Assembly (NCBI GenBank): GCA_036501025.1
Contig: DASYBB010000237.1
Span: 1 to 64,000, forward strand
Direction of reading: 5' to 3'
DNA: 64,000 nt
Origin: DASUBV01 sp036501025
Lineage (GTDB): Bacteria > Actinomycetota > Actinomycetes > Streptosporangiales > Streptosporangiaceae
The notes under the pieces were generated by a model that saw only the letters and a list, made by a program, of their open reading frames with translations, was not told where the DNA came from and searched no databases. A program made the position numbers and the translations under genes. Shown piece after piece: positions 52,476 through 59,754 of this stretch. Positions within the stretch are counted from its first letter, which is position 1, and every line of letters begins with the position of its first letter.

Positions 52476-52815
52476 CTCCCCAGTCTGGCGGACCAAGCCA
52501 CCCCGAGCCGCCACAATCCCGCACCCAACTCCGAGCAAGACCTCCGGTAGCACGCATCCAGCAAGGCCGCTCCGGCGCCGGACCAACCCGGACGGGGTCT
52601 CCGCCGAGGGCAGAGACGACGCTCTTAGTGGTTCGCATCGTGCGTCGTTTCCGCGGTGCGATCCGGACCAGTAACCCCCGGATCCCTCAACGGCCGACCC
52701 AGGCGAGGTCGCCCCACCCGGGCGCGGCCGCGGAGACAGCCATGCCGTCCAGCCAGGCCCGGCGCAGCCGCGTTCGCCGGGGGTTCCGGGGGGTCGTCCC
52801 CCCGGGCAAAATGAC
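52476..52815. other. gene-poor gap between ychJ-like and ssrA
   Basis: About 340 bp with no convincing gene on either strand. It must hold the promoter of the YchJ-like gene. The open frames here have no ribosome-binding site or protein-like composition. I see no direct repeat of the ssrA 3' end that would mark an integration site. Confidence 0.5.
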
Positions 52816-52859
52816 GGCCCACGCTGCAGCTCGCCAGCGGCGAGCAAGCAGCATGGGCC
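52816..52859 (-). terminator. ssrA transcription terminator
   Basis: A long near-perfect stem (GGCCCA-GCTGC-GCTCGCC type arms, about 19 pairs with small mismatches and a 3-nt loop) starts 7 nt after the tmRNA 3' end. On the minus strand it is followed by GTCATTTTG, a short T run. Confidence 0.85.
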
Positions 52860-52865
52860 GGCTCG

Positions 52866-53246
52866 TGGAGGTGGCGGGAATCGAACCCGCGTCCTTCAGT
52901 ACATCACCAGGGCTTCTCCGGGCGCAGCCTGCTGTGTTTTTCTCAGCCCCGGCAGTCACGCAGGCAAGCTGCCGACGGGCTCAGTCGCTGTTTGATGTCC
53001 CGCCTAGCCCCGCGACCGGGCCGGGCAGTGGATCCCCCTAGCTGATGCCAGACACCGGGCCGGAGGAACTCCCGGGCTGACAGCACCTACCTACTCGCGG
53101 TTATTAGGCCGCGAGAGCGTAGGCGGTGCGACTGCTCTTTGAATTGGCAGTTATATGTTTGCGGTATCTGGATTTACGAGGTAGGCACCGCAACCCTCGG
53201 CCCGCTTCCCCTGGATCAACCACCGAAGTCGAAGCCTGTCACCCCC
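52866..53246 (-). ncRNA. ssrA: transfer-messenger RNA (tmRNA)
   Basis: Both tRNA-like ends are present: the 5' end GGGGGTGACAGGCTTCGAC pairs its first seven bases with CACCTCC near the 3' end (one G-U pair). The T arm is GGTTCGATTCC and the discriminator base is A. CCA is not encoded. The resume codon is GCC at 53148; the tag reads ANSKSSRTAYALAA, followed by two TAA codons. The YALAA end is the usual protease signal. A possible -10 (TACAAC, 53258-53253) lies 6 nt upstream of the 5' end. smpB lies about 2.5 kb away on the same strand, with a PBP gene between. Confidence 0.97.
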
Positions 53247-53696
53247 TGTTGAGTTGTACAGAGCACGCTACCTGACGCGCTCCGTATGGTCCAACGAGAA
53301 CCGGGCTCCGGGTATGCCCCGGACCGGTCGGCCCGCATCCGGGGCAAGCGGCGCATAACGCCGCCGCGAGCGCAGAACGCCCGATGGGCTGTCCGCAGAG
53401 CGCGGATCCCACCGGGCATCCATCAGGGGTGATGAGGCCCCCGCGGGCGCTGGCGGTGGCCGAAGAATGCGCCCGCGGGGGTCGACCGGCAGGGTCGGGG
53501 CCGGTCCCATTGGTCCGGGCCTCCCCCGAGATGAGGCCCGGCTCTCACCACGACTGGGCCGCAACCCCCCAAGCGGCACCCCAGTCATCTATGAAGACGT
53601 CAGGCAACGACCGGAAGGTTGCTCACAGTTGTCAAAAAGGAGGTAATAACCGGGTCATGACCTGCCACGTCCCGGGGACAGGCCCGTCGCGGGGGT
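53247..53696. other. gap between ssrA and the PBP-like gene
   Basis: About 450 bp without a convincing protein gene. It includes the ssrA promoter. Near 53635 the plus strand has AAAAAGGAGGT with an ATG 13 nt later, opening a 35-codon frame that runs antisense into the PBP 3' end; the composition is poor (Arg/Pro/Trp) and the spacing long, so I do not call it. Read on the minus strand, the same stretch gives CCTCCTTTTTGAC, with no clear hairpin. Confidence 0.4.
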
Positions 53697-55577
53697 TCAG
53701 CCCTGCAGGTTGGTCAGGAAACTCCCGGCCAGCGTGGCCGCGGAAGTATCGGGCGACCTGGTGAACTCCAGGATGGCGAAGGCGACGCCGCCCTGGTAGC
53801 CGACGAACCAGGAGGAGCCGAGCCCCTTGCCCACGGAGCCGGGGCCGGTGGTCCCGACCTGCCCGTAGACCGGGGGGCCGGCCACGTTGGCCGGCTGTCC
53901 CGCGCCGCTGGTCACGGTGGCCCGCATGAGGCTGCGCAGCGACGCGACGATCCGGGCGTCGAACGGCTGCGAGGGCTTCGCGGTGCGCTGGCCGGAGACC
54001 AGCGTGGGCGGGGTCCAGGTGCCCGACTGGACGAGCCCGGCGGCCAGCGCCATGGCCAGCGGGCTGACCCGGACGCCGGCGCCGCCGACCGACGTGGCGG
54101 CGATCTGGCCGTACCCGGTCGGGTTGCCGATCGTGCCGGAGCTGGCGTTGATCTTGAGCTGCCACTTGGCGCCGATCCCGAAGTCGGCCGCGGCGGTGGC
54201 CAGGTCGTGGGCGCTCAGCTGCATCGACAGGCCGGCGAAGGCCGTGCCGCAGGCGTGCGCGAAGTCGACGGAGAACAGCGGCTGGGCGCCCAGGTCGGCC
54301 TCGACCGGCTGATTGGAGAAGCTCTGGCCGCCGACGCTGTTCTGCGCCTTGCACGGGATCCGGCTGGTGACGTCGAACCCGCTTTGCAGCAGCGCGGCGG
54401 TGGAGATGATGGTGAACGCCTGGCCGGGCTGGTACAGGCCCGCCAGGGGGTCGACCAGGGGCATGCCGCGACCGTGCTTGGCCGCGACGGCCAGGATCTT
54501 CCCGGTGCCGGTCTGGACGGCGACGATGGCGGCCGTGCCGGCCTGGTCCGCGACCGCACGGTCGGCCGCGACCTGCACGTGGCTGTCGAGCGTGGTCCGG
54601 ACGGGCACGCCGGGGTTGCCCTTCCAGCTGTGCAGCAGCTTGACCTGGTGGCCCGCCGCGTTCTGGACGACCACCGAGGTGGTCGGGGAGCCGGTCAGCG
54701 TCCGCTGGTAGGCGGCCTGGAGGCCGGACAGGCCGACAGTGTCGCCGGGCCGGTAGGGCACCCCGTCGGCCCGGAGGATCTGCGCCGTCTCGGTGCCGAC
54801 CGACCCGGTGACCACGGGCGCGATGCTGTCGAACAGGCGCGCGAAGTGCTGCCGTATCTGGACCCCGGGCACCTTGTGGAGCTGGCGGCGCCAGGCGGCG
54901 TAGGTGGAGGGCTGCAGCTGGAGCAGCGGCAGGAAGCCGTTCGACGGCGCGGCGACGATCTGGCCGTAGACCTGGGCCGGATCGAGCCCGGCCACGGTGG
55001 CCAGGGCGTCGGCGGTCGCGGTCGGGTCGGCCAGGGCGCCGGGGTGCACGCCGACCGCGTAGACGGCGGAGGGGACGGCCAGCGGGCGGCCGGCCTGGTC
55101 CTCGAGCTGGGCCCGGGCGGGCGAGCTGCCGACCACGGCCAGCCGGTCGCCCGGCCGCAGTCCGGGCACGATGACCGACGGGCTCCAGATCACCCGCCAG
55201 CCGGAACTGCCCGCGCGCATCGTGAACCGGCCCCGGTAGGTCCAGTTCAGGCCGCTGCTGCCCAGGTCGACGGACGCCTGGAAGGTGGCCGTGGCGTGAT
55301 CGCCGTGCTGGCTGATGCCGGCGATCTGCAGGACCAGGTCGGCCGCGTCGAGCTGGCGGTAGGCGCCGGCCAGCGCATCGGTGACCACGGCCGGCTTACC
55401 GGTGGTCATGGCCGCGGCGGCCTTGTAATGCCCGTTCTCCCAGGCCAGCAAGAACGACTGCACGGTTGGCTCAGCCGACGCCTCGCCGCCCTGGACCAGG
55501 CCGAAGCTGATCACGACGATGATCACCACGACCGCGGCGATCTTGCCCATCATGGCTCGCGGCAGACGCGCCACCAT
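53697..55577 (-). CDS. class B penicillin-binding protein homologue lacking all catalytic motifs
   Basis: This 626-residue protein has an N-terminal membrane anchor (about 10-28), an NTF2-like MecA_N-type domain (about 35-150), a PBP dimerisation region and a transpeptidase fold (about 305-620). The fold landmarks are intact (GLYQPGQAFTIISTAALLQSGF, ATAAADFGIG, GSSWFVGYQGGVAFAILEF), but the active site is not: SXXK is Gln386-Ala-Phe-Thr389, SXN is Ala442-Cys-Gly444, and KTG is Gln573-Val-Gly575. It should not acylate penicillin or cross-link peptidoglycan, and may be a structural partner in wall synthesis. A longer start at 55718 is possible but contains rare codons. It lies just downstream of smpB. 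Confidence 0.85.
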   Translation of the reverse strand: MVARLPRAMMGKIAAVVVIIVVISFGLVQGGEASAEPTVQSFLLAWENGHYKAAAAMTTGKPAVVTDALAGAYRQLDAADLVLQIAGISQHGDHATATFQASVDLGSSGLNWTYRGRFTMRAGSSGWRVIWSPSVIVPGLRPGDRLAVVGSSPARAQLEDQAGRPLAVPSAVYAVGVHPGALADPTATADALATVAGLDPAQVYGQIVAAPSNGFLPLLQLQPSTYAAWRRQLHKVPGVQIRQHFARLFDSIAPVVTGSVGTETAQILRADGVPYRPGDTVGLSGLQAAYQRTLTGSPTTSVVVQNAAGHQVKLLHSWKGNPGVPVRTTLDSHVQVAADRAVADQAGTAAIVAVQTGTGKILAVAAKHGRGMPLVDPLAGLYQPGQAFTIISTAALLQSGFDVTSRIPCKAQNSVGGQSFSNQPVEADLGAQPLFSVDFAHACGTAFAGLSMQLSAHDLATAAADFGIGAKWQLKINASSGTIGNPTGYGQIAATSVGGAGVRVSPLAMALAAGLVQSGTWTPPTLVSGQRTAKPSQPFDARIVASLRSLMRATVTSGAGQPANVAGPPVYGQVGTTGPGSVGKGLGSSWFVGYQGGVAFAILEFTRSPDTSAATLAGSFLTNLQG

Positions 55578-55730
55578 GCTGCCCCCGGTTTTCCTGTTCC
55601 CGTCCCCGGTCCCCCTGGCCCGGTTGTCCCGCGACGGCGGCCCCGGCCGTATCGGCGCGGGGCGCGGGGCACGGTGCGCGGCGGCGTGCGCGCCGCGGCT
55701 ACGCGTGCGCGGCGTCATCCGCCACCCCCG

Positions 55731-56195
55731 CTACCTCCGGCGCCGCAAGGCACGGTCCACCTCCCTGGCCGCGTCCTTCTCGGCCAGGTCGTGACGCTTG
55801 TCGTAGCTGCGCTTGCCCCGGGCCAGCGCGATCTCGACCTTCGCCCGTCCATCCTTGAAGTACAGCGAGAGCGGGATGATCGTCGAGCCCCGCTCCCGGG
55901 TAGCCGTGTCCAGCCGTTCGATCTCCTTGCGGTGCAGCAGCAGCTTACGGGTCCGGCGGGGCTCATGGTTGGTCCACGTGCCCAGCGTGTACTCGGGAAT
56001 GTGGACGTTGTGCAGCCAGGCCTCGCCGTCGGTGACCTGCGCGAACCCGTCGGTCAGCGAGGCGCGGCCGGCCCGGAGCGACTTGACCTCGGTGCCGGTC
56101 AGCACGAGGCCCGCCTCGACGGTGTCGTCAATGTGATAGTCAAACCGGGCGCGCCGATTCCTCGCGACGATCTTCGTACTCTGTTCCGCTGCCAC
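55731..56195 (-). CDS. smpB: SsrA-binding protein
   Basis: The 154-residue protein has the SmpB pattern throughout: NRRARFDYHIDDTVEAGLVLTGTEVKSLRAGRASLTDGFA, EAWLHNVHIPEYTLGTWTNHEPRRTRKLLLHRKEI and the basic C-terminal tail KDAAREVDRALRRRR, which enters the mRNA channel. It binds the tRNA-like part of tmRNA and brings it to stalled ribosomes. Start is GTG 56195. It sits in the usual order ftsE-ftsX-smpB, with ssrA further along the same strand. Confidence 0.97.
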   Translation of the reverse strand: MAAEQSTKIVARNRRARFDYHIDDTVEAGLVLTGTEVKSLRAGRASLTDGFAQVTDGEAWLHNVHIPEYTLGTWTNHEPRRTRKLLLHRKEIERLDTATRERGSTIIPLSLYFKDGRAKVEIALARGKRSYDKRHDLAEKDAAREVDRALRRRR

Positions 56196-56309
56196 CGGTT
56201 CGCCCGTGCTTCCTGCTCGCCCCGTGCTCGTGGTTCATTCCGCCGCCCCAGCTCCCCCGGCAGCCTAGCCGGGCCTCAAGCGTCATGGGCATGCCCAGCG
56301 CCACGACCA

Positions 56310-57221
56310 TCACACGCGCAGGTAGCGCCTGAGCGTCAGGAACGAGGTGGCGCCGCACAGCACCAGCCCGATGACCATGGCCAGCACGACCACCTCAACG
56401 AGGTCGGCCGTGGTGAGCTGGACGTTAAACGGGAAGTACTGCTGCAGGCTGTCGAGGCCGACGGATTTAACCGCGATGAGCAGGGCCGCCGCCACCAGCC
56501 AGCCGATCAGCCCGGCGATCATGCCCTCGACCAGGAAGGGCAGCTGCACGTAGAAGTTCGACGCGCCGACCAGGCGCATGATGCTGGTCTCCCGGCGGCG
56601 GTTGAACGCCGACAGCCGGATCGTATTGGCCACCAGCAAGATGGCGGCGATGATCAGGATGATCGCGATGATGACCACCGCGTCCCGCGCGCCGCCGAGC
56701 AGCTTGTAGAACTTGTTCAGGACCGCTGAGTCCGCGACGACCATGTCCACGCCCGGCGCGCCGTCCACCACCGACGCGACCTGGGACGTGTCCGCCTCGG
56801 TGTTGGTGAGCTTGATCTGGAACGAGCTCGGGATCGAGTTGGCCGGGGTGGCTGACACCAGCGACTGGTTGCTCGAGAACTCCTGCTTGAACTGCTGGTA
56901 GGCCTGGGCCTGGGAGACGAAGGAGACGCTGCGCACCTGGTGATCGCCGGTCAGCTCCTGGCGGATCTGGCTGATCTCGGCCGGGGTGGCCGGGCCGTTG
57001 CGGGTGCACTGCGGGCTCACGCTGGCCGTCGTGCACAGGTATACCGAGAGCTGGACCCGGCCCTGCCAGTAGGTCCTGGTGTTGTTCACCTGCTTGACGA
57101 ACAGCAGGCCCGTTCCCAGCAGGGACAGGCTGATGGCCACGACCACGATCAGCGCAACCGTCATGGTCAGGTTCCGCCGCAGGCCGATCCATACCTCATG
57201 GAGGACGAACTGGGCACGCAT
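56310..57221 (-). CDS. ftsX: permease-like cell division protein FtsX
   Basis: This 303-residue protein has four membrane helices (one near residue 20-42, three in about 175-300) and a large extracytoplasmic loop (about 45-170) with two Cys (LCTTASVSPQCTR) that may form a disulfide. The start MRAQFVLHEVWIGLRRNLTMT is typical of actinobacteria. With FtsE it forms an ABC-type complex that activates wall hydrolases (RipC-type in mycobacteria) at division. GAGGG precedes the ATG; the gap to ftsE is 40 bp, consistent with one operon. Confidence 0.96.
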   Translation of the reverse strand: MRAQFVLHEVWIGLRRNLTMTVALIVVVAISLSLLGTGLLFVKQVNNTRTYWQGRVQLSVYLCTTASVSPQCTRNGPATPAEISQIRQELTGDHQVRSVSFVSQAQAYQQFKQEFSSNQSLVSATPANSIPSSFQIKLTNTEADTSQVASVVDGAPGVDMVVADSAVLNKFYKLLGGARDAVVIIAIILIIAAILLVANTIRLSAFNRRRETSIMRLVGASNFYVQLPFLVEGMIAGLIGWLVAAALLIAVKSVGLDSLQQYFPFNVQLTTADLVEVVVLAMVIGLVLCGATSFLTLRRYLRV

Positions 57222-57261
57222 GTCGTATTTCCCTCGGCAATCAGGTTAGAGGCCGGGTTAG

Positions 57262-57951
57262 TTAGTAGGCCTGGCCGTAGACCCCGCGCGACTGGTCACG
57301 CACCACCTTGCCGTACTCGAGCTCAATGACGCGCTTGCGCATGGAGTCGACGATCGCCGCATCATGGGTGGCCATGACGACCGTGGTCCCGGTCCGGTTG
57401 ATCCGGTCCAGGACCTTCATGATGCCGATGGAGGTCGCCGGGTCGATGTTGCCCGTCGGCTCGTCCGCGAGCAGGATCATCGGCCGGTTGACGAAGGCCC
57501 GGGCCATGGCGACGCGCTGCTGCTCGCCGCCGGACAGCTCATCGGGCATCCGGTCCCGCTTGCCCTCCAGGCCGACCAGGTCGATCACCTCGGGAACGAC
57601 CTTGCGGATGAAGCGCCGCGGCTTGCCGATCACCTCGAGCGCGAACGCGATGTTCTGGTAGACGTTCTTGCTGGGCAGCAGGCGGAAATCCTGGAACACG
57701 CAGCCGATGCGGCGCCGCAGGTGCGGCACCTTCCAGTTAGTCAGGCGGGCCAGGTCCTTGCCCGCCACGTGGATCCGGCCGTCCGTGGGCCGCTCTTCCT
57801 TCAGCACCAGCCGCAGGAAGGTTGACTTGCCCGACCCGGATGGCCCGACCAGGAAGACAAACTCGCCCTTCTCGACGTCAAGGGTGACGCTTTCCAGAGC
57901 CGGGCGGCTCTGGTTGGGGTACGTCTTAGTGACGTTATCGAAGTGGATCAC
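57262..57951 (-). CDS. ftsE: cell division ATP-binding protein FtsE
   Basis: The 229-residue ATPase has Walker A GPSGSGKSTFLR, signature LSGGEQQRVAMARAF, Walker B ILLADEPTGNID and the His switch THDAAIV. The start MIHFDNVTKTYPNQSRPALESVTLDVEKGEF is standard. It powers signalling through FtsX. GTG 57951 is the start; I see no strong ribosome-binding site. It is the first gene of the ftsE-ftsX-smpB run. Confidence 0.97.
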   Translation of the reverse strand: MIHFDNVTKTYPNQSRPALESVTLDVEKGEFVFLVGPSGSGKSTFLRLVLKEERPTDGRIHVAGKDLARLTNWKVPHLRRRIGCVFQDFRLLPSKNVYQNIAFALEVIGKPRRFIRKVVPEVIDLVGLEGKRDRMPDELSGGEQQRVAMARAFVNRPMILLADEPTGNIDPATSIGIMKVLDRINRTGTTVVMATHDAAIVDSMRKRVIELEYGKVVRDQSRGVYGQAY

Positions 57952-58119
57952 TGGCCCATCACACGAGGTAGACGAGATCCTGACAGGCTTAGCCAGGAAG
58001 CTTGGGGGGTATTACAGATGCCTGGGTTGGCCTGCGGCCAGTCTAGGGGGGAAACTGGGTTGGAACGTCCAACATCGTCGAAGTGACCGGGCTCTCACGC
58101 CGGCCCCGGAGGAAGCAAG

Positions 58120-58305
58120 ATGAGCTGCGAGCATCTGATCTGCGCCCAGTGTGCCGGGCCCGTCTCGGAGGGCCGGTGCCCCAGCTGCCGCCTGTCCCGC
58201 GAGCACGTGCACCGCTCCGGCCACGGCCCGGGCCTGTCGCTGCTGCTGGCGGCCGCGCTCGTGCTGGTCCTGCTGGGGCTGGCCGCCATGCACCTCGGCC
58301 ACTAG
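58120..58305 (+). CDS. small zinc-ribbon membrane protein
   Basis: This 61-residue protein has GGAGGAAG 6 nt before the ATG. The N-terminal half has CEHLICAQCAGPVSEGRCPSCR, a four-to-five Cys zinc-binding pattern. The second half is one membrane helix (about 39-58) ending HLGH. It lies alone between ftsE and prfB, on the opposite strand to both. Similar small Cys-rich membrane proteins occur in this place in other actinomycetes as far as I remember; function unknown. Confidence 0.7.
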   Translation: MSCEHLICAQCAGPVSEGRCPSCRLSREHVHRSGHGPGLSLLLAAALVLVLLGLAAMHLGH

Positions 58306-58344
58306 GCCGCTAGGCCACGAAAGGGCCGGTCAGGCCGGCCTGAA

Positions 58345-59448
58345 CTACAGGCCCTGCTGGCGCAGCCAGCGGATCTCGGCCTCGATGAACCCGTCGATCT
58401 CGCCGTCCATGACGGCCGCGGTGTTGCCCGTCTCGTAACCGGTCCGCAGGTCCTTGATGTTCTGGTACGGGTGCAGCACGTAGCTCCGGATCTGGGTGCC
58501 CCAGCTCCGGCCGCCGTCGCCGCGCAGCTCGTTCAGCTTGGCCGCCTGCTCCTGGCGCTTGCGCTCGAGCAGCTTGGCCTGGAGCACCGCCATCGCGCTG
58601 GCCCGGTTCTGGATCTGGCTGCGCTCGTTCTGGCAGGAGACGACGATGCCGGTCGGCAGGTGGGTGATCCGGACGGCGGAGTCGGTGGTGTTGACGCCCT
58701 GGCCGCCCGGCCCGCTCGACCGGAACACGTCGACCCGCATCTCGTCCTCGGGGATCTCGATGTGGTCGGCCTGCTGGACGACGGGCAGGATGTCGACCCC
58801 CGCGAACGAGGTCTGCCGCCGGCCCTGGTTGTCGTACTTGGAGATCCGCACCATCCGGTGCGTGCCATGCTCGCCGCGCAGCGTGCCGTAAGCGTAGGGC
58901 GCCTTGATGGCGAACGTGGTCGACTTGATCCCGGCCTCTTCCGCGTAGGACGTGTCGTAGACCTCGGCCGCGAAGCCGTGCCGCTCCGCCCAGCGCAGGT
59001 AGATCCGGCGCAGCCCCTCGGCCCAGTCGGCCGCATCGGCCCCGCCGGCCTGGGCGTTGATGGCGATCAGCGCCTCCCGGGAGTCGTACTCCCCCGACAG
59101 CAGGGTCCGGATCTCCAGCTGGTTGACCTCGTTGCGGACGGACGTGAGCTCGCGGCCGGCCTCCTCGCGGGTCGGCTCGTCGTTCTCGCTCTCGGCCAGC
59201 TCGAACATCACGCCCAGGTCGTCGAGCCGGCGCTTGAGGGTCGCCAGCCGGGTCAGCTCGCCCTCCAGGTAGGACAGCCGCCGGGTGACCGCCTGGGCCT
59301 GCTCCTGGTCGGCCCACAGGTCCGGGTCGACCGACCGGTCCCGAAGCCCGTCAGCCTCCTTGCGCATCGCGTCCGGGTTGAGGACCGCCTCCACGCTGCC
59401 GAGCTTCGACACTAGTTCCGAGATCTCGCCCGCAGCGTCGGTTGCCAT
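58345..59448 (-). CDS. prfB: peptide chain release factor 2 with SKY in place of SPF
   Basis: This 367-residue release factor has the full RF2 layout: the helical domain 1, the stop-codon domain, and the GGQ domain (SSGPGGQGVNTTDSAVRITHLPTGIVV), ending RTGYETGNTAAVMDGEIDGFIEAEIRWLRQQGL. RF2 normally reads UAA and UGA by an SPF tripeptide; here the position reads Ser203-Lys204-Tyr205 in HRMVRISKYDNQGRRQTSFAG. There is no in-frame stop or programmed frameshift near the start, so the gene is read straight through. The ATG has TAGGCT 6 nt upstream (likely leaderless). It is in the usual place upstream of ftsE. Confidence 0.95.
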   Translation of the reverse strand: MATDAAGEISELVSKLGSVEAVLNPDAMRKEADGLRDRSVDPDLWADQEQAQAVTRRLSYLEGELTRLATLKRRLDDLGVMFELAESENDEPTREEAGRELTSVRNEVNQLEIRTLLSGEYDSREALIAINAQAGGADAADWAEGLRRIYLRWAERHGFAAEVYDTSYAEEAGIKSTTFAIKAPYAYGTLRGEHGTHRMVRISKYDNQGRRQTSFAGVDILPVVQQADHIEIPEDEMRVDVFRSSGPGGQGVNTTDSAVRITHLPTGIVVSCQNERSQIQNRASAMAVLQAKLLERKRQEQAAKLNELRGDGGRSWGTQIRSYVLHPYQNIKDLRTGYETGNTAAVMDGEIDGFIEAEIRWLRQQGL

Positions 59449-59710
59449 GCTAGAAGCCTACGCGAGCGCGGCTACCTCCCAGTAGCGCCAGGCCAATATT
59501 GCGAGCCGTGCAACGGGCCTGTGCAGCTGGCACTTGCAGGAGGCTTGTGCAGCCGCCGTGTGCAGGCCTGCCGTATGGGCAGGTCACAGGCGCCGCCTGG
59601 CGCCGCCGCCGGCATTAGGGGCGCTTTGCGGAGCTTCTCGTATCTTCAGGGAAAGCGCGGGATTTCGCCAGTAATGGGCACCGGCGGAAGCGCCCGCGGC
59701 GGGCCGGCCC

Positions 59711-59754
59711 GCCGCCTCACGCGGGCAGGCCCGCCGCCTCACGCGGGCAGGCCG
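59711..59754 (-). repeat. 22-bp tandem duplication at the 3' end of the NAD-GDH gene
   Basis: GCCGCCTCACGCGGGCAGGCC is present twice in tandem. The second copy contains the last codons and the stop TCA (59739-59741, minus strand); the first repeats them downstream. The gene is not disrupted. Confidence 0.8.

Noticed and set aside
52800..52870. Integration (att) site at the ssrA 3' end
   Set aside because: No direct repeat of the tmRNA 3' end and no integrase gene is present in the window.
53657..53764. 35-codon plus-strand frame behind AAAAAGGAGGT
   Set aside because: The spacing of 13 nt is long, the composition is unlike a protein, and it runs antisense into the PBP gene. Conservation would be needed to revive it.
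59350..59448. Programmed +1 frameshift in prfB
   Set aside because: The frame runs from ATG through domain 1 with no internal stop or slippery CTTTGA-type site.
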